A stretch of DNA of 64,000 bases, taken from assembly GCF_026914185.1 (NCBI RefSeq), contig NC_070558.1:5899501-5963500 (forward strand). Reading direction: 5' to 3'. Below the pieces are notes generated by a model, which saw only the letters and a list, made by a program, of their open reading frames with translations, was not told the DNA's origin and searched no databases. Source of the DNA: Puccinia triticina (lineage: Eukaryota > Basidiomycota > Pucciniomycetes > Pucciniales > Pucciniaceae). Every line of letters starts with the position of its first letter. Within the stretch, counting starts at the first letter, position 1. The translations under genes and the position numbers were made by a program. Positions 1 through 11,204 of the stretch are shown here, piece after piece.

Positions 1-97
1 TGACGGAGGGAAGCCACAGTTCGATGGTCCGATGGTGTAGTCCCTGGAAGACGGGAAAGCTTTTCGCTTTTCCATCTCCCTCCTCGTCTCAGGAGGA

Positions 98-126
98 CTA
101 GGGGAAAACGCGGCGCAAACGCCGCG
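98..126 (-). repeat. Helitron 3' terminus: hairpin plus CTAG
   Basis: Read on the minus strand there is a perfect 7-bp GC stem (CGCGGCG/CGCCGCG) with a 4-nt loop at 109-126, then seven nucleotides (TTTTCCC), then CTAG at 101-98, followed by a T at 97. A GC-rich hairpin just before a CTRR end, with insertion next to T, is the known Helitron 3' signature. It lies downstream of the helicase remnant and in the same orientation. Confidence 0.75.
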
Positions 127-283
127 CGATCAGTGATAGGAAAAGGGGTAAGGGTATGGATGAGAGCAACTGGGGTCAATTTGGCTCCAGGATGATCCTT
201 GGGCCCCCGAAGAAATAAATTATATAACATAGCATTGAAGGCCCATATTGTATATACATGTGCAAAGAATCCTGATCTCTGGT

Positions 284-2515
284 TCACTCAATCTTGTGCT
301 GGTGAGTTGTGCACCTCCTGATCACGTCAAGGTTAAAAACATTGGTTTTTGAATTGGTCTGTGTTGGCTGTGTGACAATCCCTATTGAGAGAGTGGTGAT
401 GGATGTTACCTGGGAGAGGGCAACATACAGTTGGCCATGGCTGAAAACAGAGTATGGGAGGTACACCATGACCTTTGCGCAAGTGATTGGCCCTGGGACT
501 TGTTGATTGTGAGCAGAAATGCTATTGCAACCAGGAATTGGAACCAACTGAACAATACACCATTAGGGGCATTAGCTTTGTGGATAAGTTTGATCTTGGG
601 GATGGTGCACATAGAGCTGACATGCAATCTGGCAAGTATGCTGCACTTGAACCCACCGGGGGCAATCTCATCTATCAATAGTCTGGTCCCGCTCCCAGGT
701 CAAGGTTGTGGAGCAGGATTATGAGTATGGCAAACTTGATTTGGAGGGTTGATTCTGGCAGGCCGGGGATCAAGAACATACACCAGGAAAAATTAATGAT
801 CACTTGTCTGCAGGTGACACAGCAAAGTGCAAAGGGGCCTTTTTACTATTTCATGTCACTTGTAGGCAAGTGATCATTGTTTTTTCCTGGTGATGTGGGA
901 GACTTCTTCTGTCACTGCTTCCTCTTCATTGATCCCATTCATATTGGTGGCCATGGCGTCAATTGCGAGGAATTCAACAAATCTCCCGGGCAGGCACCGG
1001 GAACAAACATCATTGATGGTTGAGCAACACCAAAATCACACGTGAGCCATAGTATTTGATGTTGTTGGCTCAATCTCAGGAGTGCAGAGGTGAACTGGGG
1101 TACACGGTGGTTATAAAATGATTGGGAACAGCTGTCTCAGTCAGGCTTGCATATACGTCTCCAAAGTCAAGTGTCTGGGGGGTATGATATTTGTGCTGCC
1201 TGGTACTGTTTCCAATTGTCAGTAGCCAGCGGTAGAATGAAGCATTCAGCTCTGTCAGTGCAGAGTCTGAACCACCACTCAGCCTCAAGTTCTTGGTCAA
1301 GGAGAACTTGATAACATGGGCCCATAGAGATGAGGTGATCATGAAGGCTGCCTCCAGGTCAAAGATAGTCCCGTTGCGCACAACCAAGAGTGTCTGTTGG
1401 AAATCCCCCCCTCCCAAATATGACTAACTTGCCACCAAAAGGTTGGCCGTCTTGCATAAGATCTTGAAGAAAGCGGTCTCTGCAACCACATCAACAGCAT
1501 GTCAGTGTTGCATTGAAACCTTGTCTCATGTGATCACACCTGCCTCTTTCAATACCTCAGCGCATTGAGATCAAAGGGCAAACATGAAGGTGCTGGTTGA
1601 GTAGATTACTATTGGAAATTTGAGCCGGGAGTGGACAGTGGAGCCATTGACTGACATGAGGGAAACAGCATCTGAGGATGAAACCACTACTGCGGGGATT
1701 CACATGGCTTTCAGGGAATGGATAATAGTATTCATTGTGTAGGTTTTGCCACACCCACCGGGCTCATCCACATATAGCATGCTGGCAGAATTTGCTTCCG
1801 CCAAATGCACAGCTAAGTCAACAATGATCTGTTTTTTATGGTTCAGGGTTTGGCACATTTTTTGGAATAGGTCCGCACACTCCGCTTACCAGAGATCTTC
1901 TTCATGCATAGTGCTTTCAATAAGTCCCCCTCCCCAGCGGCGGGGGTATGGAGTCCAACACCGGCAAGAGCTTTTCCACTCTTCTGAGGCTTCCTTGCCA
2001 TTAGGTAGTAGCAGAGCAAGATGTGAAGTTGATCTGAGGGGTTTTCAACCCGGTAGACCATTTGGAGTTGGTGCGGCAGGTCATCCAAGAGCTCAACAGC
2101 AATGTGGTTGAAAAATTCTTGAGGGTTTGAGAGTGGGCTGTGGATAAGTAGGATGCAGAAAAAATGATGTAGGGCTTTGCCTGTCTGCCAGCCTGCGGTT
2201 TTGTGCCAGCATTGGCAGCAATGCAAGTCTGAGGACCTCTGCTGTTTTCCAGTAAGTGTCATAGGTCCCTCCGTTGATTGTGTCCATGTCTTTGAAGCTA
2301 GTGATACCTTGTCAGTGTAACAGTAGAAGACAAAGGTAATATTTCTGGCCTTTATTGACAGTGGGAAAATATACCGGGCCCATCCTTTTTGTGTCTTTTC
2401 CTTGCTTCAAACCTGTTGATACCTTTGACGCGGAATGTTGCAGGACCTTGTGATGGATTTGCCTGCTTGCCCGGAAGGCTTCCTCTTGGGCATAAAAATT
2501 ACACCTGCTTTCCAA
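284..2515 (-). pseudogene. Pif1-like Helitron helicase, decayed
   Basis: Pif1 family motifs appear in the right order on the minus strand but in several frames. They are a tract resembling VYFPTVNKGQKYYLCLLLLH (about 2312-2370), a linker domain with FFNHIAVELLDDLPHQLQ (about 2050-2115), Walker A in VDEPGGCGKTYTMNT (about 1735-1775), GGGDFQQTLLVVRNGT (about 1370-1415), FLLTINKSQGQSL (about 490-530) and FSHGQLYVALSQVTS (about 400-445). An in-frame TGA directly follows the Walker A segment (after HSLKAM), and further stops and shifts separate the blocks. Non-functional. The order of blocks matches the helicase half of a Helitron RepHel protein. Confidence 0.8.
783..890. mobile_element. Short MITE, copy A
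   Basis: About 108 bp with terminal inverted repeats of roughly 22 bp; the ends read CCAGGAAAAA... and ...TTTTTTCCTGG, and both TIRs contain TGATCA. It lies inside the Helitron remnant. The same element is present in the opposite orientation at 21542-21648. Confidence 0.7.
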
Positions 2516-2960
2516 GGTCTGGGAATCATCTTGGGCAAGCGGTTACATGTACATATTACTTGGGGATTGTTCCGCTGGGCACAATTCCAAGGAAGATTCC
2601 TCCAAGCAGTTAAAAATGGTAACTGCTTTCCGGGGGGGCTTTCCAAACAGGTACACCTTTGTACTTGGCGGGATGGATTTTCTTCCATTCCCCCAATGAC
2701 TTGTACCTGCTTGTTGAGGAAGATTTCTTAGCAAGCAGGTGCAAGGTCCTTGGACAGGAGGAATCCTCCCGGGAGAGTGGGGATCCGCTTGCCAGGGATG
2801 ATTCCAACAAAGATTCCTCCCCAGCAAGCAGTGAAAAGACCTGCTTGCCGGAGCAGCCTCCTCCTTGGCAATGTTCTCGCCGTTGAGGACACCTTTCCAG
2901 AGAGCAGCTACCCAGCACCTGCTTGCCAAGCAGGATTTTATCTGCTAAGCTGCGTTGTAT
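2435..2960. repeat. Palindrome-rich degenerate repeat tract
   Basis: The word CCTGCTTG and its complement CAAGCAGG recur many times. Several pairs form local hairpins: a stem around 2705-2745 (ACCTGCTTG ... CAAGCAGGT), the palindrome GGAGGAATCCTCC near 2758, and CCTGCTTGCCAAGCAGG near 2920. Open frames through this tract on both strands look like by-products of the repeats. No gene seen. Confidence 0.5.
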
Positions 2961-3501
2961 GCACCGGCACGCCGGTGAAGAATCATGCTCGGTCGCTTGG
3001 CTCTGAGGGCTGGTGTCTATAATGTATGGGCTCATCCCGGCTCTCTGGCCAGGGACAGTTGAAACTACGTGGTGTCAGACGCTTCGTGAATGATATTCCG
3101 CATAAGGTGGTGCATGTGTTTCCTTTGGGGAAAAGCGCCGGGCTGGGATCGGCAGCCCGTGACTAAGTGCGAGCAAATGAGCGGACTCGCGGTCACTACC
3201 CAGATTGGAAGTCTTGGGGCTGATCGTGGCATGACTTCATCGGAGATGACCCCATGTTACAATTCTGTGGGAGGACCGGGATACAGTAGCTGCGAGGACT
3301 TTCTGATTAGCTTAAATAGGGCTCTTCTTTTCATCACAGAATGCCCCTAGTCTGCTAAGGCTGCAGCGCATCAGCGTAAGCCTTCCTAGCCATCAAAATT
3401 TGTTTGTGCGCATTGGTGTCTGAACCCAGAGCATCAGCTCAGCCCCAAACTTCTTCGAGCACCAGCCCTCGAGGGGCCGAGCATCAGCTCTACCCCGCCC
3501 C

Positions 3502-3606
3502 GCGGCTTCGCCGCAAAATTGCTGCTCCAACGGAGTGGGCGGCTTCGCCGCAAAATTCCTGCTCCTACTGAGTGGGCGGCTCCGCCGCCAAACGCGGCTT
3601 CGCCGC
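3502..3606. repeat. 37-bp tandem GC hairpin repeat
   Basis: Four copies of the hairpin GCGGCTTCGCCGC (one with TCC in the loop) start at 3502, 3539, 3576 and 3594. The first three are spaced exactly 37 bp apart, with AAAATT(G/C)CTGCTCC between the first two pairs. Each is a GCGGC/GCCGC-type stem closed by a TTCG-like loop. Other GC palindromes flank the array (about 3466-3480 and 3617-3632). Confidence 0.75.
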
Positions 3607-4528
3607 GACCCAACTTGCGGCCCCAAGGGGCCAGGTTCTTGAAGAAACAGCAAGAGTAAATGCCAAAACCGAAGAATTCATCCTCCGTACTTGGTCCAGA
3701 GCTGAGCAAGGCCTTCCCTATGATTCGATCTTAATCCCAGGCAATCGTCTACGCTTTCAACGGTGCCCTGGCCGTGTTTGTATTAAAGGGGTTCACTTTG
3801 CGCCAACATGCTTGCTAATTTTGACTAGGATCGGTCACTCATGCACACTTTCAGCAAAGGTTATTCGTGCCAGTGTTGCTGAAGCCGTGGAGGGGGGCTG
3901 CCCACCAAGCATCAACACTTTCTGTTACTGAGAATAGCTGCCAAGGTCAATTTTAATAAGGCTTGGCTACTGCTTTTGCCAACAGCACTACGTCAACCCC
4001 CCTACACATCAAAACCCCAGTGTGACATCAACAGGGGCAACCTTGATCTGTTGGAAGCTTTCGGCTGCGGGTACGGGTGCGAGGTGCCAACTTCAACCAA
4101 GTTCCGTGAGGGGAAGCAAGGGCGAATGAGCGAGGTCCACTGCCTCGAGAATTCCGTTGTGACTGTAAAAGCAACGAGTTTTAATACAAACTCAGCTCAA
4201 ACCGGTTACCATCCGCACCGAGCTGTAACACTGGGCTAGATGCTTACAAGGGGAAAGGGAACAGTTTCTATGCATGTCCGTTGTTGCTAGTTGGCAACCG
4301 TCTTCGGTGGCAGCGGTTTCTTAAAACAAGTTCCAAGAAGTCAAGTTCCTCCCTGCCTTGTTTTAACAGTTGTCCACCCTTTCAGAGACCTCTTGATCCA
4401 ACCATCCGCCTTAACCCCAATCTTCATTACGTATAGACACCCATATCTACCGGATTATAACTAGTTTCTGTTGGAGCTGTTTTTTTTTTTTTTTTTTTTC
4501 CTTTTTGTGAAGCAGTGCCGTTCTTAAC
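3607..4528. other. No recognisable gene
   Basis: Open frames on the plus strand around 3572-3931 and 3976-4239 have no recognisable domain or signal peptide. A T-rich run at about 4481-4500 precedes the next gene by about 30 bp and may belong to its promoter or leader. Confidence 0.4.
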
Positions 4529-5583
4529 ATGGCGCAAATTGAAGACGCCGGGCCGGAGCTGATACAGTCAATGAAGCCGGAGACACCCGTACACATGATG
4601 CGGCCGATGGACTCGCCGGGCCCTCCGACAATCAAGCCGATCTGTCGCTGGACGGAGCAGGACGACCTGACTTTGATCGCCGTGCTCAAGGCTGAACTGC
4701 AGAGAAATCCGACGCCTGCTAATGGTTTCAGGGGCTCCACTTGGCCCACTGCCGCTCAGGCACTTGCCGGCTCCGAGGTGAAAACGGGCTCGAAAGCTAA
4801 AGACCCGACCGGCTGTCGCAGTCGTTACTCTTCAGTAGGTCTCTCTGCTTCTTCCCATCCGCCATCTTGTCAACTGACATCAGCATTCTCTATTTCTCCT
4901 AAACAAAGCTTAAACGCAGTTACCTTGAGCTCAAGCATCTTCGTAGTATGGCCGAAGCCCGATGGGACGAGCACGTCAAACGGGTCATCCTCCCGGAAGA
5001 GATATGGGCGAGCTTCCTGGCCAACTCGAGTGAGAAGGGGAAGAGCCTGTACCGATGGCGTCAGAAGCGGTTTCCGTTATACAACCAGGTCAGCGATCTG
5101 ATTGATGGACATCTGCCGGTGGCCGACGGACCCAAGCAGGCTGGAGACGCCGTGCGCTCGGCCTCGAGAGGCTCAAGCACGGACCAAGAAAGCCCGCCGA
5201 ACGACTCCTATGACCCGCTTCTCTGGCAGGCGGAGAGGCCCGAGATAGAAGAGGAGGAGGAAGAGGATGAGATCCAGGAGCACCCCCAGCTCGCCCGACC
5301 GATTCTCTCCGCCCCGCCCTCTGCCAAGCGCCGTCGGATAACCCACGAGGACATGTTCCTCAAGCATCTCAAAGAAATCGGCGACAATCTCAAGAGCAGA
5401 CCCAGTCTAAGGGTTGAGGCTATCAGGTTGCTCCAGCTCGACGGCCAGCTGTCCGAACCTGAGCTCCTCAAGGCGATCGATTACTTGGGTCCACTCGAAC
5501 ATGCCGAAACTTACATTGCTCTCGAGCCTCGACTTCGGACCACTTGGATCAGGACTAAATTAGGAGATGTCCGACCCCTCTAG
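4529..5583 (+). CDS. Myb/SANT-like DNA-binding domain protein
   Basis: Two exons, 4529-4834 and 4909-5583, joined across a 74-nt GT-AG intron in phase 0, giving 326 aa. The N-terminal 130 residues fit the Myb/SANT-like fold of Myb_DNA-bind_3 proteins: tryptophans in CRWTEQDD and STWPTAAQ, then LKRSYLELKHLRSMAEARWDE, then PEEIWASF and a final KRFPLYNQVSDLIDG. The C-terminal half has an acidic run (EIEEEEEEDE) and a basic SAKRRRITHED patch that could be a nuclear localisation signal. Such proteins are typical of fungi and often derive from transposase-associated DNA-binding modules; the target is unknown. The start is the first ATG, downstream of a T-rich tract. Confidence 0.75.
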
Positions 5584-6979
5584 GACCTTCAATAAACATC
5601 CTTCCCGTCAATTTCTGTTTGTTCCAGTTCAGTTTTTCCCCTTTTGTTAGTGCTCTCGTTGTCTCACCTAGCACAAAACCAAGAATGGTTGTGCTCAGGT
5701 TTTCTTTAAATCTGTCCAAAGTCGAGATGAAACATGGACAGTTTGCTTTGTTTGTTTTTTGGTGCAAATAAAGACGGATAACAATCAATAGACAGTTTTG
5801 TTTTGTTTTCCAGATATAAAAAATGTAGATTCAGTTGCAGCACAGATTTGTTTTTTCTTCTCCCTTTTTCTCCCGCAGTTTTTCTCTATACCCTCACCCT
5901 AATAATCTTACTCATAGCTCACCCCACACAAAATGTATTGTCTACGCATGTCTCTATGGTCGTTCTTCTGCATAAACTTCACCCCGCAATCAACAACAAA
6001 ATGTCAATCTAGAAAACTCAATAGCTGACCCAGACCCTTTTTTTTTGGCAATGCTAACAAAGAGAGCTGAATATCCAGCTATTTCTGGCCATCAGATCAA
6101 CACACATACTGCGGTTTAGTCACCTGCTGAATGCCAGCTTTGTTTGTACAGTGAAATGGGATTTTTGATAAATATGTAAATGCGGACCAATCACTCAACT
6201 GCTCCACTTTCCAGCCCTCTCAAAGCTGTTTGGCATTAAGTGGAGGACTTCCTGTTGATCTGGAAGTTCTCCCAGATCTGCAGTTCTAGAATCCCGAGTT
6301 CTGGTGCGGCTGCCCCATGGACCCCCCAGAAATATATATTTACGGCCTAGGTCTGGATTTGGAAGGGGTTTACTGATGGACGCCATCGGAAGTGCTCTAA
6401 GCTCCAAAGCTTCGTGTCTCGCAGGCATATCCGAACCCAATCATGTGAGGATAAGCGCATGTAGTCTTCAGGCACAAGATTTAATGAAGATAAAGATAAA
6501 CACGGCTGGTCATTGGCCAATGGTTGTCCATTGCTATCAGGCTCTCTATGGGCGCTGCCGAAAGTAGCAAATCAGGGCCATCTGTCTATCAACTCAGCTG
6601 TTTGTTACTCGGGAAAATCAGAGAAGCAGACACAGCATCATTAAGCGATAGGACACATGATCTGGCAGATAAGCTACAATGCCCATGCATTGATTAACTT
6701 GAGGATTCGAATACTTTTTGCGGAAAGTCGACAGGGAGCCAAGGGGGGTCTTTTCCGAGCCAAAGGGGGTCCAAAAGGTGTCTGGCTCAGCCGTTGCCAA
6801 GGCAACCACTCTCTTCTCCAACCACCAACTCACACTTCAAGACTCGAACCTCCCTGACAGAGGGAGACAAGAACGCCCATCAACCCGAGTTCATACCAAA
6901 AAAAACCAAGTCAAGCTCACTTTCAACCGGGAAATATCATCAAGAAAGAACAAACGTGTCAATCAACCTATACTCAGCC
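5584..6979. other. Intergenic, no gene seen
   Basis: AT-rich intergenic DNA. At about 6240-6270 there is a copy of the recurring GTGGAGGACTTCC terminal motif seen in complete MITEs elsewhere in this window (11628-11835 and 51443-51615), here followed by a CTGGAAG/CTCCCAG pair. The rest, including the F-box gene leader, shows no coding signal I can support. Confidence 0.4.
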
Positions 6980-7750
6980 ATGTCTTCCTCAACAAATACC
7001 CCTATCCCAATACCTAGTTCGTCCGCATCACAAAAGCTCAGCTCACCTTCAACACAGACAACCGATAAAGATAACGAACTGAAGGCCTGGCTAGCACTCA
7101 ATCCGAGTCGACCGTTTCCAATTGACCGTCTTCCAGAGATGCTGATTCTTCACATCTTCAGCTCACTCGACTTGCCCGACCTAGCATCGATAGCCGCGAC
7201 GGGAGACGGCCTATTGACGAGTCTGTCGAAGGACGCGGTGCTCCATCGGACGAGGCTGCGCTCCGTAGGCCCGCAATGCATCTCGCCGCACCTCAAGCGT
7301 CGCCCGAACATCCTCGAGCTGGCCAAGTCAGGCAAAATGAAAGGCCTCAACCTGGAGTCGAAAATCCAGCGCGGCTGTTATCTCTCCTCGCCGAACTCGG
7401 TCCGACTGCTCGAGAACTCCCACAGGGTCGAGCGGCTGATGATCCGCGAGAAACTCAACAGACTCCTCAGCCGGCGGCCCTCCTCCAGATCCAGCCTCCT
7501 GCCCCTCAACCTCATCGACAAAGAGCTCCTCTTCTGCTCCAACATCCTCGCCCCCGTCCTCCGTCGTCTCAAGCGCCAACAAGCCAAGGATCTCCTCGCT
7601 CGCAAACTCAGGTATTCGGCTGCCGAGGTCGGCCACTTTACTCTCAGCCAGACTGGCCACTTCGGCACCCTCTTAATCGAAGACTCTCCTCACACCAACA
7701 GATATCCATCCAGCCCGTCATCCCCTCTCTCAATACATGCTAGCTCTTAA
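6980..7750 (+). CDS. F-box protein
   Basis: Intronless reading frame of 256 aa from the ATG at 6980, which has a good context (AGCC before ATG). An in-frame ATG at 6794 would add 62 residues. A Ser/Thr-rich N-terminus is followed by an F-box at residues about 45-90 (FPIDRLPEMLILHIFSSLDL, then PDLASIAATGD). After it comes a conserved-looking stretch with LKRRPNILELAKSGKMKGLNL and basic helices. F-box proteins recruit substrates to SCF (Skp1-cullin-F-box) ubiquitin ligases; no LRR or WD repeats are present, so the substrate cannot be guessed. GC-rich codon use contrasts with the AT-rich flanks and supports a real conserved gene. Confidence 0.7.
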   Translation: MSSSTNTPIPIPSSSASQKLSSPSTQTTDKDNELKAWLALNPSRPFPIDRLPEMLILHIFSSLDLPDLASIAATGDGLLTSLSKDAVLHRTRLRSVGPQCISPHLKRRPNILELAKSGKMKGLNLESKIQRGCYLSSPNSVRLLENSHRVERLMIREKLNRLLSRRPSSRSSLLPLNLIDKELLFCSNILAPVLRRLKRQQAKDLLARKLRYSAAEVGHFTLSQTGHFGTLLIEDSPHTNRYPSSPSSPLSIHASS

Positions 7751-8740
7751 CAACAGACCATCGCATCCATCTCTCAAAAAACGGACCCGGTAAAATTGAT
7801 CGTTATCCCATCAGTACGCGTCTTATAGCTTCAATCATACACTTTATCTTGCCTTTTTTTTCTCAAACAACATAAAATAAACACGCAGATACAATAGCAC
7901 TTGTGATCTCCTTCCAGCATACACGTACATGCCATGCACGAAATACTCATTGTCTAACTCACCTCTTCCTCCTCCACACACAAAACCTGCTTGCTGCTTG
8001 GGCATTTCAACATTCATACATATATCTTTGTTCAGTATTATAAGTGTTCTCTGTGAGTGTACTCTGTTCAACACCCTTTAAATTAGTCATTTCTCCTCGC
8101 AGTGCTTGCCTTGTTTTAATATAGTTTACTTCACTTCTCCTGTTTCTTCCTCTTGGGCCTTGGGTACAATCATCAATACCGTCAAATTCAAGAGAACGCA
8201 ATGTGTGCTCAACTCACTGCCATGAATGAGTCACTGATTGTTTCTTGATTTGGCCAATCTGGCTGATGGTCTACAAACCCTTCACCTATCAGAGGAGTTT
8301 CACCACAGAAATCTGTCCATGTAGCCACAGATTTGACATTTCAAACTTACAGGGCCATCCAGGCGGGATTGTCAATTGGAGGCAGCTATTCAACAGTTGA
8401 AATGCATGACAGGCAGTTTGAACTAGCACAAAGTAAGCTGTTGAACAATTTAAATGGATGGTGGATATGTTGAAAGAAAAATGGGTAGGTACTTTGTCAG
8501 CCTTAGAGTCAGTGAAGCTGACCTAAAGTGATCTGCCTTTATCATTATTTCAACCTCATCTCTCTTGTATCTTTTTACATTTAAGGTTTAGCTTTGTTTT
8601 GACTTCAGATTCTGCTTTCCCATGCAATTTCAAACCAAGTGTCTACTGGCCACTTTCCAATAGCTCAACTCCTTCATAGAGCTCCTTGTTTGTGATGAGC
8701 ATGCGCAGCAGCACCCTGCACTGCCAGCATATTTGGCTGA
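7751..8740. other. Intergenic, no gene seen
   Basis: AT-rich, with only short chance frames on either strand. The first 200 bp are probably the 3' UTR of the F-box gene. Confidence 0.4.
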
Positions 8741-8890
8741 GATGAAGTCATTCCAGTTTAACTGGGATGCACTCAACCAATTTAAAATGGGTTGATCTCA
8801 TCGGGGGTACCTTGGATTTATATTTCATTGGTTGAGATGAACCAAGTTTAAATTGGTTGAGTTCATCCCAGTTTAACTGGGATAACCTCA
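8741..8890. mobile_element. Fold-back MITE with hairpins inside its TIRs
   Basis: The two ends are inverted copies of about 40 bp, both containing CCAGTTTAACTGGGAT-like palindromes followed by CTCAACCAATTTAAA. Within each arm the sequence also folds on itself: 8749-8769 (one wobble), 8840-8858, and 8865-8883 (a perfect 19-nt palindrome). No coding capacity. Confidence 0.65.
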
Positions 8891-10060
8891 AACCAGCCAA
8901 TTATACAGGCAGTGCTGTAGGGGCAACAGAGCGCTCCAATCACATGTACATATGTGATTCTGTCAGCCAACCTTTAAAAGTTTCAAAGTCAGGATCCCCC
9001 ATGCAGCTGGAGGATACACAGACTTCAGACCACCAGAACCACACCCCAGATAACCCAGGACCACCACCAAAGAGGATACCACACTCCCAGTACACCTACC
9101 ATCACAGGCGCCTAGGATATTGACAGCAAGTATACTATTTCTTTGAACCTTGCTTATCCAGAGTGAAATTGAAACTCTGTGTCTCTTGACTGTTTCTTCT
9201 TTATCTCTCTTCACCTCAAAACCACTCAAGATCAAGGTTACTCTGTTAATCCTAGACCTAGTCTAAAAATCAGAGCAGATCAGTTTACTATCCTGTGTCC
9301 CCCCACCGTTTCCTTGGTGCGTGCAGAGGCTGTAGCCCCTGTTGGTCTAGCACAGCTGTCCTCACAACTTTTCCAGGTTGTTCAAGTTGACTTTGAGGAT
9401 CCTCTTACAAAGAGTTGATAGACCCCCTCCAGATCATATATCTCCCTTTCTCTTTCTTTTCCTCTCTCTCTTTCTACCTCCTTCTGTTTTTAGTTCTTTA
9501 TCCCAAGAAATACAACCAGCGCTTCCCCTTTTCCTTGTGTCCTGTTTTCACTTTAGAGACACAGGCTCACATACTTCAACTTTTGTTGAGGGATAAAGAG
9601 CAGATTAAGAGATAGAGTGGCTTAACTAAGCCCAACCTTGTCTCATTTTCAGTGGGTTTGATGGAACCCATGAACAAAGCTTGAGGGCTTATGACTGAAG
9701 GAACCATTCTTGGTGACGAGGTCATTCTACTTTAACTGAGGAAGGATGTTTGTGTTTCTCTGACCTCTCTGGCAATATCACATAACTGCCCCATTTCTTG
9801 GAAACTGGAATCCCCTCATATTGTGCATCTTGCCCTTTATCCTAGCTATCTATTACCCTTCTACATTATGGAGGCTTTTTTTATAAGTGCTTATTGATTT
9901 GACATTGCACAATAAGGTGATAAAAGTATGGTGTAAGCCCACAATGAGGCTGTTACTATTTTCTGTGTGAAATGTTGCAGTTACAGGCAATATTTATAGC
10001 TTTATGAAATATTGAGATCTGTCAACGGAGTAGTGTAACTTCAAAGGGGGGAGGGGGAGG
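8891..10060. other. Intergenic, no gene seen
   Basis: AT-rich DNA with a pyrimidine-rich stretch at about 9430-9490. Frames at 8857-9123 and 9179-9596 lack recognisable domains. Confidence 0.35.
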
Positions 10061-10064
10061 GGTG

Positions 10065-10165
10065 GGGCCACCAGGATTTGAAACTGGGATCTCTGCAGAT
10101 GAGCAGTCTGCAAGAACTCTGGGTTACAATGGTCTTCCCCCATTAGACCATCTTGCCCTCATTTT
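10065..10165 (-). repeat. tRNA-derived SINE-like segment
   Basis: Read on the minus strand it begins GGCAAGATGGTCTAATGG, close to a tRNA A box. About 60 nt later it has CAGTTTCAAATCCTGG, close to the B box consensus GGTTCRANTCC. It does not fold into a full tRNA that I can defend, so a tRNA-derived SINE or tRNA relic is the better reading. Confidence 0.4.
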
Positions 10166-10484
10166 GTCAGCTTAGACCTATCTTCCCCCCCTCAATAAAT
10201 AAATAATAATAAGAAAAAAAAAGAAAACACAGAATGGCCAAAAATATATGTATCAAGTTGCCAAGCATGCACAAAAGTCATAACCAATTAGTTTTTTATT
10301 TCTTGCATAAATTCACATAACCTCTTGATTGATTTGGAAAATTGAGATATGGCTTTGAAAACATGATTAAAAAAGATCCATGGATGGAGGGTGGAGATGG
10401 GAAGCTTTGAATAAAGCTATCCCCAATTTCTGCTGATTCAGTCTTGATTTTACATTGGGTCTGCCTAAATGCACCAAAAATTTA

Positions 10485-10680
10485 CTTAATGTACACCAAG
10501 ATTTTGGTGTACTTACATGTGCACCCCAATATTACTGGGGTGAAATTCTTGAGTACCCCAATTTATTGGTGTGCAGACCTACTTACCCCAACAACACTGG
10601 GTGTAGGTGTCAAAACTCCCAGACTGATTCAATTTTGGGATGAAATTTAATTTACACCATAAGAAATGGTGTACATGAGT
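10485..10680. mobile_element. Fold-back MITE made of successive hairpins
   Basis: Consecutive short hairpins: 10491-10512 (perfect 9-bp stem GTACACCAA), 10522-10542 (perfect 7-bp stem CACCCCA), 10555-10572 (7 of 8), a weaker one at about 10583-10605, and 10653-10673 (perfect 8-bp stem TACACCAT). The outer two share the word TACACCA in inverted orientation, as expected for terminal repeats. Confidence 0.55.
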
Positions 10681-10759
10681 AGCGCACCCCATCTAGGGGA
10701 GTAACTCCCACACCCACCCACCCAAATTTTTAGACCAGCAAATATTTGTCATTGAGGGG

Positions 10760-10872
10760 AGGAGCACCCCTTGATGACCAACACAGACCGGTCATCAAGG
10801 GTGCTACTCCTCTTGATGACCAACACAGACCAGTCATCAAGGGTGCTACTCCTCTTGATGACCAATGTGTGC
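10760..10872. repeat. 42-bp tandem repeat with strong hairpin
   Basis: TTGATGACCAACACAGACC begins at 10771 and again at 10813, and a third truncated unit starts at about 10855, giving a 42-bp period. Each complete unit can form a long stem (GCACCC(C/T)TTGATGACC against its complement GGTCATCAAGGGTGC). A diverged relative lies at about 40960-41065. Confidence 0.7.
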
Positions 10873-11204
10873 CTGTCTAAGAGCATGTTTACCAGTGGCC
10901 AAGTAGTTTAGCTCACAGCTAGTTAGTTTAGCCATCAAACTTACCCACACTGGGATGAGCTAAGCCTCAGATAAACTAGCAAGAAGCTACAATTTGAGCT
11001 AACCATCACTACATATAGCAACAGTTAGCTCACAAGCTAGCTATCTACCTGCAAATATCACAAAGCTGACACACCAACATGGTCAAATCACACATTGCTA
11101 CTTCAGTTGAGTTTTGGCTGCAAAATTTTACCATTCCAAATTGAGCAAGATTTGTCCCCATCTTCCTTTTAGAATGGAAACTTGAAAGAATGTAGATCTG
11201 GTCC

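Larger units (their letters stand above)
98..2520 (-). mobile_element. Helitron remnant, 3' portion
   Basis: Minus-strand rolling-circle transposon remnant. It carries a decayed Pif1-type helicase (284-2515), followed downstream on the same strand by a typical Helitron 3' terminus at 98-126. No Rep/HUH nuclease domain was recognised beyond 2520, where the sequence turns into unrelated palindrome-rich DNA, so the 5' half is missing or replaced. The upper boundary is therefore only where helicase similarity stops, not a mapped end. Confidence 0.75.

Noticed and set aside
2407..3035. Overlapping frames of 90-140 codons on both strands
   Set aside because: The tract consists of repeated CCTGCTTG words and hairpins; frames are open because of composition, and no family features are present.
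10065..10165. Functional tRNA gene
   Set aside because: Boxes A and B are near consensus, but the acceptor and anticodon stems do not pair; annotated as a tRNA-derived repeat instead.
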